A DNA stretch of 38,614 nt, taken from assembly GCA_034190325.1 (NCBI GenBank), contig JAXHST010000112.1, positions 1 through 38,614 on the forward strand, in the 5' to 3' direction. Made by a program: the position numbers and the translations under genes. This stretch comes from UBA287 sp034190325. GTDB taxonomy: Archaea; Thermoplasmatota; UBA186; UBA287. The stretch's first letter is position 1. Each line of letters begins with the position of its first letter. The notes under the pieces are model-generated. The model saw nothing but the letters and a program-made list of their open reading frames with translations, was not told the origin of the DNA and did not search any database. Of the stretch, positions 7,790 through 14,501 are shown in pieces.

Positions 7790-9033
7790 TCAGGAAGCTC
7801 GTATGCATTATAGGAGGCTACAGAGATCTCGTTGTTTGCTCCCACTTCACCATAAAGGTAATGGTTCTCAGAAGATTTTCCAAGTGAATCTACATTAACC
7901 AGCATACATTCTTCATAATAACTTATGCCATAGTCATGTGTATGACCATAAATGTAAACGCTTGGATGTTGCAAAAGGATAGATTTAAACGCTTCACCCC
8001 CATACTCTAAATCCTCAAGAGGATGGTGCCCAAAGAAGAATATCATGTCAGCGCTCTCATCCATAGCGCTGTTTATCCATCCTAGCTCGTTTTGATCTAA
8101 GCCTGCATTGTCTATGGGCCATGGCCTTCCATCATTTCCAGCTGTGCATACACCAATAAACTGATACTTTTTCCCCTCCGCCTCTAAGAACCATGAGTGC
8201 TGTGTGCTTCCTGTCACACTACCCTGAATGGAGTTTCTAAGATAATAGGAAAAGTTTCTATCACTGTAGTGATCATGGTTTCCCGGGATATCATAATAGT
8301 CATTGTAGCTAACGCTAGAAGCATCAACTATACTCCTGTATTCATCCCACTCCTTTTGGTATGGGCCTCCTATTGCCATGAGACCTCCATTTGTCGAATC
8401 TGTGATGTCTCCAGTAACAACTATGAATGCGGGCTTTATAGCGTTGTATGCATCATTCAGAACCCAGTAGAGATAATCGCTGTCCTGCTTTCCACCATCA
8501 AAGTTTTCACCCATGTGAACATCAGATATTACTATGAAACTGAAGATAGGTTGTTCCACTCCTGATACTTCCTGATAGCGCTCAGAGGTAGAAGCCACTT
8601 CATAACCTCTTAGTTTATCTATCATCTCCCTTACTTCTTCATCAGCTTCTTCGTTATCTCTGGAGGCCGTCAATTTCAGATACATCTCCAGCTCATCAAT
8701 TGCTTCTTCAACCATACCATTTCTTTCATATGCAGCTGCAAGATATATGCGATATTCTGGAATGGTCGGTTCTATGGAAACCGCAATTTTGAACTCACTC
8801 AAAGACTCTTCATACATCTCTAAATGATAGTACACCAAACCCAGGTTTGAGTGCGCCTCTGCATAGTCAGGCTCCAGTTTTATCGCTGCAAGGAAGTACT
8901 CAATAGCCTTATCATACTCCTGGGATTCATAGAGCTCCTTTCCAATAGAATTGTACTCGATCGCTTTAGAATCGAATCCAGAAGCTACTTGGGCTAAAAG
9001 AATTAAAGATATGCAGATTGCTATCCTTTTCAT
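7786..9033 (-). CDS. Exported protein with TPR repeats and a metallophosphoesterase domain
   Basis: From ATG 9033 the product has a signal peptide (MKRIAICISLILLAQVASG), about three TPR repeats (roughly residues 25-130) and a calcineurin-like metallophosphoesterase domain (about 165-415). The metal-binding motifs are all present: SDVHMG, VVTGDITD, DIPGNHDHY, FFGHHP and IYGHTHDYG. The frame is open to an ATG at 9051, but a TATA-like AATTAAATATCC about 27 nt upstream of 9033 and the cleaner signal peptide favour the later start. It probably acts outside the membrane as a phosphatase or phosphodiesterase with the TPRs binding a partner. The substrate is unknown. Confidence 0.88.
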   Translation of the reverse strand: MKRIAICISLILLAQVASGFDSKAIEYNSIGKELYESQEYDKAIEYFLAAIKLEPDYAEAHSNLGLVYYHLEMYEESLSEFKIAVSIEPTIPEYRIYLAAAYERNGMVEEAIDELEMYLKLTASRDNEEADEEVREMIDKLRGYEVASTSERYQEVSGVEQPIFSFIVISDVHMGENFDGGKQDSDYLYWVLNDAYNAIKPAFIVVTGDITDSTNGGLMAIGGPYQKEWDEYRSIVDASSVSYNDYYDIPGNHDHYSDRNFSYYLRNSIQGSVTGSTQHSWFLEAEGKKYQFIGVCTAGNDGRPWPIDNAGLDQNELGWINSAMDESADMIFFFGHHPLEDLEYGGEAFKSILLQHPSVYIYGHTHDYGISYYEECMLVNVDSLGKSSENHYLYGEVGANNEISVASYNAYELPE

Positions 9034-9063
9034 ATATATCATATAGGCCATTAGGATATTTAA

Positions 9064-9498
9064 TTCTGTCTAATTTATTGGTTACATGATAGTTCAGCTC
9101 TTGGAGATACTGTCGGCTCTACATTTGAGGGTGAAGAAGAAGTTCACGAAGAGCAAATTTTTCGTCTATTGAGAGTGGACTGGCGATACTGCGATGAGCA
9201 TTGGCTTGACCATCAAAGAGAGCTCTTGTGGAGATGGCTCAGCAATGAGAACGCACTTTTAGCTTTGTTCTATCATGAAAAGTCTATAGCTGAAGTTAGG
9301 GCTTATAAATCTAGCGAGATAACGGCACAATCTAAAAATCTAGTGATAAACCTTCTTTTCAACTGGATCTTTTTCAGAAAAATATTGGCCCTTTCAGGAG
9401 CATTTAAGCCCCTGATGCAAAAAAGAGTGTTGCATCGGGCAAAAAAGTTAAAAATCACTGATTTTTTAGAAAGCGCCGCTGTTAAACCCAAGTTTTAA
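9064..9498 (+). pseudogene. Possible decayed coding remnant followed by A/T-rich DNA
   Basis: One frame is open from just after a TAA at 9061 to 9498 with protein-like composition in its first part (WLHDSSALGDTVGS, FEGEEEVHEEQIFRLL, RVDWRYCDEHWLDHQRELL) but no ATG start. The second part (after about 9320) is A/T-rich and lysine/phenylalanine-rich, unlike neighbouring genes, and holds a hairpin. It looks like a fragment of a lost gene. A TTG at 9169 could give a 109-aa product, but nothing supports its use. I do not recognise the family. Confidence 0.35.
9411..9439 (+). other. Stem-loop
   Basis: CCTGATGCAA (9411-9420) can pair with TTGCATCGGG (9430-9439), including one G-U, around a 9-nt A-rich loop. 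It lies in the decayed stretch upstream of the DUF2116-like gene. It could be a terminator or a structured transcript; no family is recognised. Confidence 0.4.
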
Positions 9499-9503
9499 AT
9501 AAG
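9492..9503 (+). promoter_or_regulatory. TATA box of the zinc-ribbon membrane protein gene
   Basis: GTTTTAAATAAG is centred about 24 nt upstream of ATG 9522, which implies a leaderless or near-leaderless transcript. Confidence 0.6.
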
Positions 9504-9521
9504 AGCTTTCCAATAAGGTAT

Positions 9522-9737
9522 ATGGTCGAGATCCCAAAAGAGATTCCTGAGCACAAGCATTGCATGATCTGCGGAAAATCGATATCCGTTGATAAAGATT
9601 TTTGTTCTGATAAATGTAGAGATGAGTATAACAGCATAATGAAGAGAAGAAAGAGGAGCAACTACATAATGATCATAGTGCTGATAATACTCATGGCTGT
9701 ACTCTTTGTCCCTATGCTCTTCCAGGGTCAGGTTTAA
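9522..9737 (+). CDS. Small zinc-ribbon membrane protein (DUF2116-like)
   Basis: A 71-aa protein with an N-terminal zinc ribbon (CMICGKSISVDKDFCSDKC, Cys pairs spaced CxxC and CxxxC), a basic linker (KRRKRS) and one C-terminal transmembrane helix (YIMIIVLIILMAVLFVPML). This arrangement matches the archaeal DUF2116 family of uncharacterised tail-anchored zinc-ribbon proteins. It has its own TATA box. The function is unknown. Confidence 0.85.
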   Translation: MVEIPKEIPEHKHCMICGKSISVDKDFCSDKCRDEYNSIMKRRKRSNYIMIIVLIILMAVLFVPMLFQGQV

Positions 9738-9765
9738 GAGGTTAAAAATAAGATCTCACCTCTTA

Positions 9766-10359
9766 TTACTGCCTGATAGCAGGGATAAGCATGTTCTTTA
9801 TTTCTTCATAGCCTCTGGCATCCATTCTGCGGGATAGCAGAGATCTCTCTCCAACCTTGGCAAAGCCTATGCACATGACGTATGTTCCGTATCCATCCTT
9901 ACAGAACTCTCCATAGACGTTCAGGTACTCTTTTTCGAATGCGCTTAACCTTCTCTCTCCCTCAAGCTCTACATAAAAAGAGTTACCCCTGACGCCAGAG
10001 CTGTTGTTGGTTATAGAGATTTCCTGCTCCTCTGTGAGGTTAACCATAAGCTCGTTCATGGTGCTTTTAACAATAGTGTCATTTAATTGGGGCAAAACGT
10101 AGTGAAAGGTAAATATGGAGAGAGCTGCTGGGAACTCTGCATTTTTCACATAGACGTACCTGCTCAGCTGATCAAACCCGAATCTGGCAGATCCTTGCTC
10201 CGTGCTATCAAGATACCATCCAGCAGGCAACACATCTTCGGGCACATATGCAGGATCCATGCGTGAAGCATAATAAAAAGCTCCACCCAGCACTGCTATC
10301 AGAATCACCAGAGCTATGATGATGGTGTGGATAACCTTTGGGTTACTTCTGTAGCTCAT
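9766..10359 (-). CDS. Membrane-anchored protein of unknown function
   Basis: 197 aa with one N-terminal transmembrane anchor (VIHTIIIALVILIAVLGGAFYYA) and an extracytoplasmic domain rich in aromatic and acidic residues with several possible N-glycosylation sequons (NDT, NLT, NNSS). No family is recognised. It follows another single-span membrane protein gene on the same strand by 10 bp, so the two are probably cotranscribed and may work together at the membrane. Confidence 0.75.
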   Translation of the reverse strand: MSYRSNPKVIHTIIIALVILIAVLGGAFYYASRMDPAYVPEDVLPAGWYLDSTEQGSARFGFDQLSRYVYVKNAEFPAALSIFTFHYVLPQLNDTIVKSTMNELMVNLTEEQEISITNNSSGVRGNSFYVELEGERRLSAFEKEYLNVYGEFCKDGYGTYVMCIGFAKVGERSLLSRRMDARGYEEIKNMLIPAIRQ

Positions 10360-10369
10360 AGGTTTAAAC

Positions 10370-10708
10370 CTATATTGTAACCGATGTTGTTATATCAAAT
10401 ATTCCGCGGATCACGTTAATTATTCCCATAAAGAAATCTATTACTGATCTTAAAAGTCCCCTTAAAAATCCCATTAAAAAGCTGATTGTCCTTATAATAA
10501 TACCATCTGAGCTCTCACTCTTCATCTCTTCTACATCAGTTTCAAGCGATTGAAGTCTGATATCCAGAGCCCTGCTTTTAGTTTCTAAATTATCCACCCT
10601 GCTCTCAAAAGAGGATAGATCGTTGTACAACAGCACTCCGCCGACAATCACACAAACCAGTACAACCGCCAGCACTATATTTACCCACACCTGCTTATCC
10701 TGTGCCAT
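10370..10708 (-). CDS. Membrane-anchored coiled-coil protein, function unknown
   Basis: 112 aa: an N-terminal transmembrane helix (VNIVLAVVLVCVIVGGVLLY), a heptad-patterned coiled coil (LSSFESRVDNLETKSRALDI through VEEMKSE, about 30-66), and a hydrophobic, amphipathic C-terminal region (TISFLMGFLRGLLRSVIDFF and beyond). It lies 10 bp upstream of the 197-aa membrane protein gene. No family recognised. Confidence 0.7.
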   Translation of the reverse strand: MAQDKQVWVNIVLAVVLVCVIVGGVLLYNDLSSFESRVDNLETKSRALDIRLQSLETDVEEMKSESSDGIIIRTISFLMGFLRGLLRSVIDFFMGIINVIRGIFDITTSVTI

Positions 10709-10742
10709 AAAAGTATTATATCTATTCTCATATATCTAAATT

Positions 10743-10764
10743 GTTATGCTTTTCTCAGCATAAC
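10743..10764 (-). terminator. Stem-loop between PHP gene and coiled-coil gene
   Basis: A perfect 8-bp inverted repeat, GTTATGCT/AGCATAAC, with a 6-nt loop, 6 bp after the stop of the PHP-domain gene and upstream of the next gene on the same strand. Its position suggests a terminator or an RNA-end hairpin; archaeal terminators are mainly U-tracts, so this is tentative. Confidence 0.4.
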
Positions 10765-10769
10765 GCTGC

Positions 10770-11396
10770 TCACTTTTTTAGCTTTCTGAATAGGCTTTCG
10801 TTATTATCCAGAACCTTTCTCCAATCCTTAAGCCCAGCACCCATAAGGATCCTTGACGCCATTTCATCATCTATGATATCTGAAGGTAGATGCGCATCCG
10901 TGTCTATAACAAGTGCGCAGCCAACAGCATCAGAGATCCTTGCAACATGCCCATTAGCCAGAGAATGCCCTTTTTTTGCAGATATCTCCAGAAAGATCCC
11001 TTTATCCTTTGCTTTCTCTGCCTCTTTTTCACCTATAAGCCCTGGATGAGCAAGTATGTTTATATCTGAATCAAGCGCTGCTGAGTTTGTTCCCTCTGCA
11101 ACAGGCTCTGCTATTGTCTCCCCATGAACAATGACAACCTCAGCCCCTTCATCCCATGCAAGTTTGCACGCTCTTCCTATAAGCTTTGGTGGAACATGCG
11201 TTATCTCAACTCCTATCAGGAAATCGATATCCAGCTCCAGCTTTCTAAGATTTGAGAGAATGAAAGAGATGCTTGAAAAATCTGCATGATCGGTTATCGC
11301 AAAGCCCTTATTACCCTTACACGCCATCCTCCTAGCCATTTCGCTCGGGATGAGCTCACCATCGCTGAAAATAGAGTGCGTGTGCAGATCGTACAT
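10770..11396 (-). CDS. PHP-domain metal-dependent phosphohydrolase
   Basis: 208 aa of the PHP superfamily (histidinol-phosphatase-like). The metal ligands appear in order: YDLHTHSIFSDG (H5, H7), FAITDHAD, the glutamate in GVEITH, VVIVHGE, NILAHPG, LEIS and DTDAH. It resembles the stand-alone archaeal PHP proteins annotated as putative histidinol phosphatases; the real substrate is not clear. ATG 11396 begins directly at the first motif, as usual in this family. Confidence 0.85.
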   Translation of the reverse strand: MYDLHTHSIFSDGELIPSEMARRMACKGNKGFAITDHADFSSISFILSNLRKLELDIDFLIGVEITHVPPKLIGRACKLAWDEGAEVVIVHGETIAEPVAEGTNSAALDSDINILAHPGLIGEKEAEKAKDKGIFLEISAKKGHSLANGHVARISDAVGCALVIDTDAHLPSDIIDDEMASRILMGAGLKDWRKVLDNNESLFRKLKK

Positions 11397-11469
11397 AGAG
11401 CATATTATGCATATTGGTTAATATCTCTTTTCAAAACATTTTTATGATCTCTTCTCTCTACTTTATCAT

Positions 11470-11943
11470 ATGAGAAAGCATGCCCTAAGAAAAAAGGAGA
11501 GCACAGAGATCATAGAGTACCTAAATTCCCATTCGGGCACAGAAATAAAAGGGGAAAGAATAGAGATCGTGGATGATAGATTTCTAGCAAACGGAGATAT
11601 CTTTGCCTTTTTCATAGATGAGAAGCCCTACCTCACAATAAAAGGAGCTATGCAGTATAACCCAACAAAGAAGCTTGTTGTGGTTGATGCTGGAGCAGTG
11701 AGGTATGTATCAAATGGTGCTGATGTGATGGCTCCCGGGATCGTTGAGGCTGACATGAGCATAAGAGCAGGAGAAATAGTTTATATCGTAGATGAAAAAA
11801 ACAGAAGGGTTATTGCGGTAGGCAGAGCTCTGGTTGATGCAGAAAAGATACTCGAAGGGAAAAAAGAAGAGAGAAGAGGAAAGGTAATAAAAAACATCCA
11901 TTGGGTTGGAGATAAGATATGGAAGGCTACATCCTCTGGGTGA
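11470..11943 (+). CDS. PUA-domain RNA-binding protein (MCT-1-like)
   Basis: 157 aa: an N-terminal alpha/beta region (residues 1-70) and a C-terminal PUA domain (about 75-150; KLVVVDAGAVRYVSNGADVMAPGI, VYIVDEKNRRVIAVGRAL). The layout matches the archaeal relatives of eukaryotic MCT-1, which are proposed to act in translation initiation or rRNA/tRNA handling. It is transcribed divergently from the PHP gene. A T-rich element near 11438-11447 may be its TATA box. Confidence 0.88.
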   Translation: MRKHALRKKESTEIIEYLNSHSGTEIKGERIEIVDDRFLANGDIFAFFIDEKPYLTIKGAMQYNPTKKLVVVDAGAVRYVSNGADVMAPGIVEADMSIRAGEIVYIVDEKNRRVIAVGRALVDAEKILEGKKEERRGKVIKNIHWVGDKIWKATSSG

Positions 11944-12360
11944 TGTAATACACAGATTTCCCGGGCAATAGACATAGCTCCCAAAATCATTGTCATACCA
12001 CCCAAAGATCTTGGCATGGGTCACAGGAACCTTTATGCGTTTTCCTTAATATCCAGATAGCCTGTCCCCGTGTGGGTTTCTCTACCTTCAATAACAACTG
12101 TTGTTCTCAATCCCTTCATATCAAGGAAACGTTCTGCCTCTCATTGAACTTCAATAGCTCTCCAGCGCTCTTTTTGTATACGTCATTCATAGTTTCTTCA
12201 AAGATCCTTGAGGAGTTCAAAATCATAAACCCGGAGGATCTCACCTATGCCTTTATACATCTCTTCATCGATCATTTCTTTCGCTACATATCTAGCCAGA
12301 GCACTTTTGTCTCCAGTATACCACTATTCAAGCGCCCCTTAATAATATAAGGATCTGTTG
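11944..12360 (-). pseudogene. Gene remnant, possibly type I glyceraldehyde-3-phosphate dehydrogenase
   Basis: No intact gene lies in this 478-bp stretch. The minus strand has protein-like pieces in different frames. From about 12320 down: LARYVAKEMIDEEMYKGIG, then DMKGLRTTVVIEGRETHTG and TGYLDIKEN, then after a shift RIKVPVTHAKIFGWYDNDFG and SYVYCPGNLCIT. The KIFGWYDNDFG block resembles the C-terminal WYDNE-G motif of type I GAPDH; the other pieces are not clearly diagnostic, so the identity is tentative. Stops and frame changes show it is not translated as one protein. Confidence 0.45.
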
Positions 12361-12392
12361 TTGATATCTTTTGCCATCGCTTCATTAGACAA

Positions 12393-12403
12393 GTTTAAAA
12401 TAA
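12393..12403 (+). promoter_or_regulatory. TATA box of the AMMECR1 gene
   Basis: GTTTAAAATAA is centred about 24 nt upstream of ATG 12422. Confidence 0.55.
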
Positions 12404-12421
12404 CAGATTCCCATTTTTTCC

Positions 12422-13045
12422 ATGGATCTGAAAGATGGAGAGAAGATCGTGGAGTATGCAAGGGCGGCTGTTGAAAGCTATGTGAATGGAGAGAGCAGGA
12501 ACTCTATCCTGAAAAGAGCAGAGCAGGAGCTTCAAGAGCTTGTTGAAGAAAGAGGGGTATTTGTTACGATAAGCACATTCCCGGAAAAAGAGCTTAGAGG
12601 ATGCATAGGGTATCCTGAGCCCGTCTATCCGCTGAACAAAGCCCTTGCACTATCGACGATAGCCGCTGCCACAGAAGACCCGAGATTCCCGCCCGTAAGC
12701 CCTAGCGAGCTGAACCATATCGTCTTCGAGGTCACTATCCTTACAAAACCCCAGAAGATAGAGTACAATAAGCCTGAAGAGCTGCCTGAACGGATAAAGG
12801 TTGGAAGAGATGGGTTGATAGCTGAAAAGGGGTATTACAGAGGATTGCTACTACCACAGGTCCCTGTCGAGTGGGGCTGGGATGCAGAAGAGTTTTTATC
12901 ACAGACATGCTGGAAAGCAGGGCTACCCAAAAATGAATGGAAAAAAGGAGCGGTCTCCTTCTACAAGTTTGAGGGAGAGATCTTTGCCGAAAAAGAGGTA
13001 AAGGGAAGGATAGAGAGGATTACTCCAGAGTTATCGCACCAGTAG
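12422..13045 (+). CDS. AMMECR1-domain protein
   Basis: 207 aa, full length for the AMMECR1 family found in nearly all archaea and in eukaryotes. The invariant motif ELRGCIGYPEP is present (about residues 58-68), followed by DPRFPPVSPSEL, VGRDGLIAEKGYYRGLLLPQV and the WGWDAEEFLSQTCWKAGL segment. The biochemical role is not established. The 3' end overlaps the convergent ferredoxin gene by 26 bp. Confidence 0.95.
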   Translation: MDLKDGEKIVEYARAAVESYVNGESRNSILKRAEQELQELVEERGVFVTISTFPEKELRGCIGYPEPVYPLNKALALSTIAAATEDPRFPPVSPSELNHIVFEVTILTKPQKIEYNKPEELPERIKVGRDGLIAEKGYYRGLLLPQVPVEWGWDAEEFLSQTCWKAGLPKNEWKKGAVSFYKFEGEIFAEKEVKGRIERITPELSHQ

Positions 13046-13205
13046 GGCACTCTGCTTCGCACACTCCACACTCAATGCAAGCCTCAGGATGAACCACAGC
13101 GGCTTTCCCATCATCCTGCATTTCAAAAACATTCGGATCTGTTGGGCAGACGTCCACGCAGGTCCCTTCACCATCACATGTATCTCTATTTATCTTTGGT
13201 TGCAT
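13020..13205 (-). CDS. Dicluster ferredoxin with Glu in place of one cluster ligand
   Basis: A 61-aa electron carrier with two Fe-S motifs. The C-terminal motif is the full C43xxC46xxC49xxxC53P. The N-terminal one reads CDGEGTCVDVCP: C10, then E13 where the second cysteine is expected, then C16 and C20. Known ferredoxins with an acidic residue at that place hold a [3Fe-4S] or a labile [4Fe-4S] cluster, so a 7Fe or mixed type is likely (inference). A TATA-like TTTATATAA about 30-35 nt upstream of ATG 13205 gives it its own promoter. Confidence 0.93.
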   Translation of the reverse strand: MQPKINRDTCDGEGTCVDVCPTDPNVFEMQDDGKAAVVHPEACIECGVCEAECPTGAITLE

Positions 13206-13457
13206 ATTTGATCACCTATCTTTGATAGAAGTTATTTTATATAAAACTTTTGCCGTGGTTTATAAACCGCCGTGCAAACAAATTGCCTAATTATATCAAT
13301 TCTCAGGATCTCTATCGTATTATATCCTGCCAACGCCAGCATAGGGTAAGGTCCTATATGGAAACACCAGGCAAAAATGATATAAGGGAAAAATGACAAT
13401 ATTATTTTAGTTGAGAGAGGCTATCTTTTTTGTCCCATCCCCTCCTGACCGCTTCTC
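13206..13457. other. Intergenic region with ferredoxin promoter and a long stem
   Basis: It contains the ferredoxin TATA element (about 13233-13247). GTTGAGAGAGGC at 13410-13421 and GCTTCTCTCAAC at 13451-13462 form a 12-bp stem with one mismatch around a 29-nt loop; the second arm overlaps the taw1 stop codon. This could fold at the 3' end of the taw1 mRNA. No gene is seen. Confidence 0.5.
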
Positions 13458-14372
13458 TCAACCCAATTTTTCTTTTTTCCTGCCTGAAGAGAGAAGCACA
13501 ACCCTGCTATCCTCTTTGCTGTTAACAATTTTGTAACCTGAGGATTCAGATAGATGCTTTGAAAAAGCAAGTATTTCATCATGAGACGGCATGTTGGCTA
13601 AAGTCATGAAATTTCTTGAGTACCCAACGAGCATGTAGGCTTTGCACTCTATGAAATCCGGTTCAGCCAAAAGATCTAGCTTTGAATAATCATCATGCAT
13701 GTTATAACCTTTCACAAGAGTGTGCCTTATAACCTTTCTTGTATCTAAAGAGGGTAGAAGCTCCAGGGTTTCTCTCAGATTTCCCCAGTTTTCACCCTTT
13801 AACGGCACACATAGCTTTTTGTAGGTCTCTTCATCTGGTGCAGCTACAGTAACATAGAGCTGATCTGGCAAAGGATCGAGTTTCTCAAGGACATCTGGTA
13901 AGGTGCCATTTGTTACTAAAAATGTGGTTAAACCTCTTTTCTTACATGCAGCCAGAAGCTCTGAAAGGTGCTCATAAAGGGTCGGTTCACCTGAGAGAGA
14001 GATAGCCACATGCTTTGGCTCTCTTGCTTCAGCCCAGAGGTCTTTATCGCACCTATCATCACCTTTGAAACCTGAGATAAGCTTCCTTTGCGCCTCTATA
14101 GCCCTGTCTATCATAACTTCAGGCTCATCTATGCCTATGGTGTTGCTTTTAGTACCGCCCCTATACCTCCAGCAGAAGAGACAGCTCTGAGTGCAGTTTG
14201 AGACACATGGAGCAAGCTGTATGCATCTGTGACTGGATATTCCATAGAATTTTTCCTTGTAGCACGGGTTACCCTCTAGCAGCTTCTTTCCGACCCAGTG
14301 GCACAGCTTTGTAGCGCTGTGCTCCCCGAGCAAAACGTAATGCTGCTTTCTGAGCTTTTGATCTAGATCCAT
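13458..14372 (-). CDS. taw1: S-adenosyl-L-methionine-dependent tRNA 4-demethylwyosine synthase
   Basis: Radical-SAM enzyme that converts m1G37 of tRNA-Phe plus pyruvate to 4-demethylwyosine. The 304-aa protein has the radical-SAM motif CTQSCLFCWR, three upstream cysteines (about C24, C37, C50) that match the second cluster of Taw1, and the family segments SLSGEPTLYEHLSELL, TFLVTNGTLP, YVTVAAPDEETY and KAYMLVGYSR. The length is typical for archaeal Taw1. It supports an archaeal host, since stand-alone Taw1 without a flavodoxin domain is the archaeal form. Confidence 0.95.
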   Translation of the reverse strand: MDLDQKLRKQHYVLLGEHSATKLCHWVGKKLLEGNPCYKEKFYGISSHRCIQLAPCVSNCTQSCLFCWRYRGGTKSNTIGIDEPEVMIDRAIEAQRKLISGFKGDDRCDKDLWAEAREPKHVAISLSGEPTLYEHLSELLAACKKRGLTTFLVTNGTLPDVLEKLDPLPDQLYVTVAAPDEETYKKLCVPLKGENWGNLRETLELLPSLDTRKVIRHTLVKGYNMHDDYSKLDLLAEPDFIECKAYMLVGYSRNFMTLANMPSHDEILAFSKHLSESSGYKIVNSKEDSRVVLLSSGRKKEKLG

Positions 14373-14399
14373 CGGGTATATCCTCTTTCTCTTTTTATC

Positions 14400-14501
14400 T
14401 TACTTTCTCCCTTTGAAAGCCCGGTACACAAAATACGCCAGAGTACCATATATCACAATACAGCCAGCAATCAGCATCCCTATAGCCCCTGGGTTCAACA
14501 T
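14400..14501 (-). CDS. MetS-like small subunit of NSS transporter
   Basis: A 33-codon gene: ATG at 14501 overlaps the TGA of the NSS transporter gene by one base (TGATG) and the frame ends with TAA at 14400-14402. The product, MLNPGAIGMLIAGCIVIYG followed by TLAYFVYRAFKGRK, is a single transmembrane helix with a positive C-terminal tail. Tiny proteins of this form directly after NSS (MetP-type) transporters are known as MetS subunits, needed with MetP for methionine and alanine uptake in Corynebacterium. The call rests on position, overlap and helix pattern. Confidence 0.8.
   Translation of the reverse strand: MLNPGAIGMLIAGCIVIYGTLAYFVYRAFKGRK

Noticed and set aside
9169..9498. A 109-aa protein from TTG 9169
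   Set aside because: The frame is open upstream of the TTG with similar composition, there is no ribosome site or TATA at the right distance, and the second half looks non-coding.
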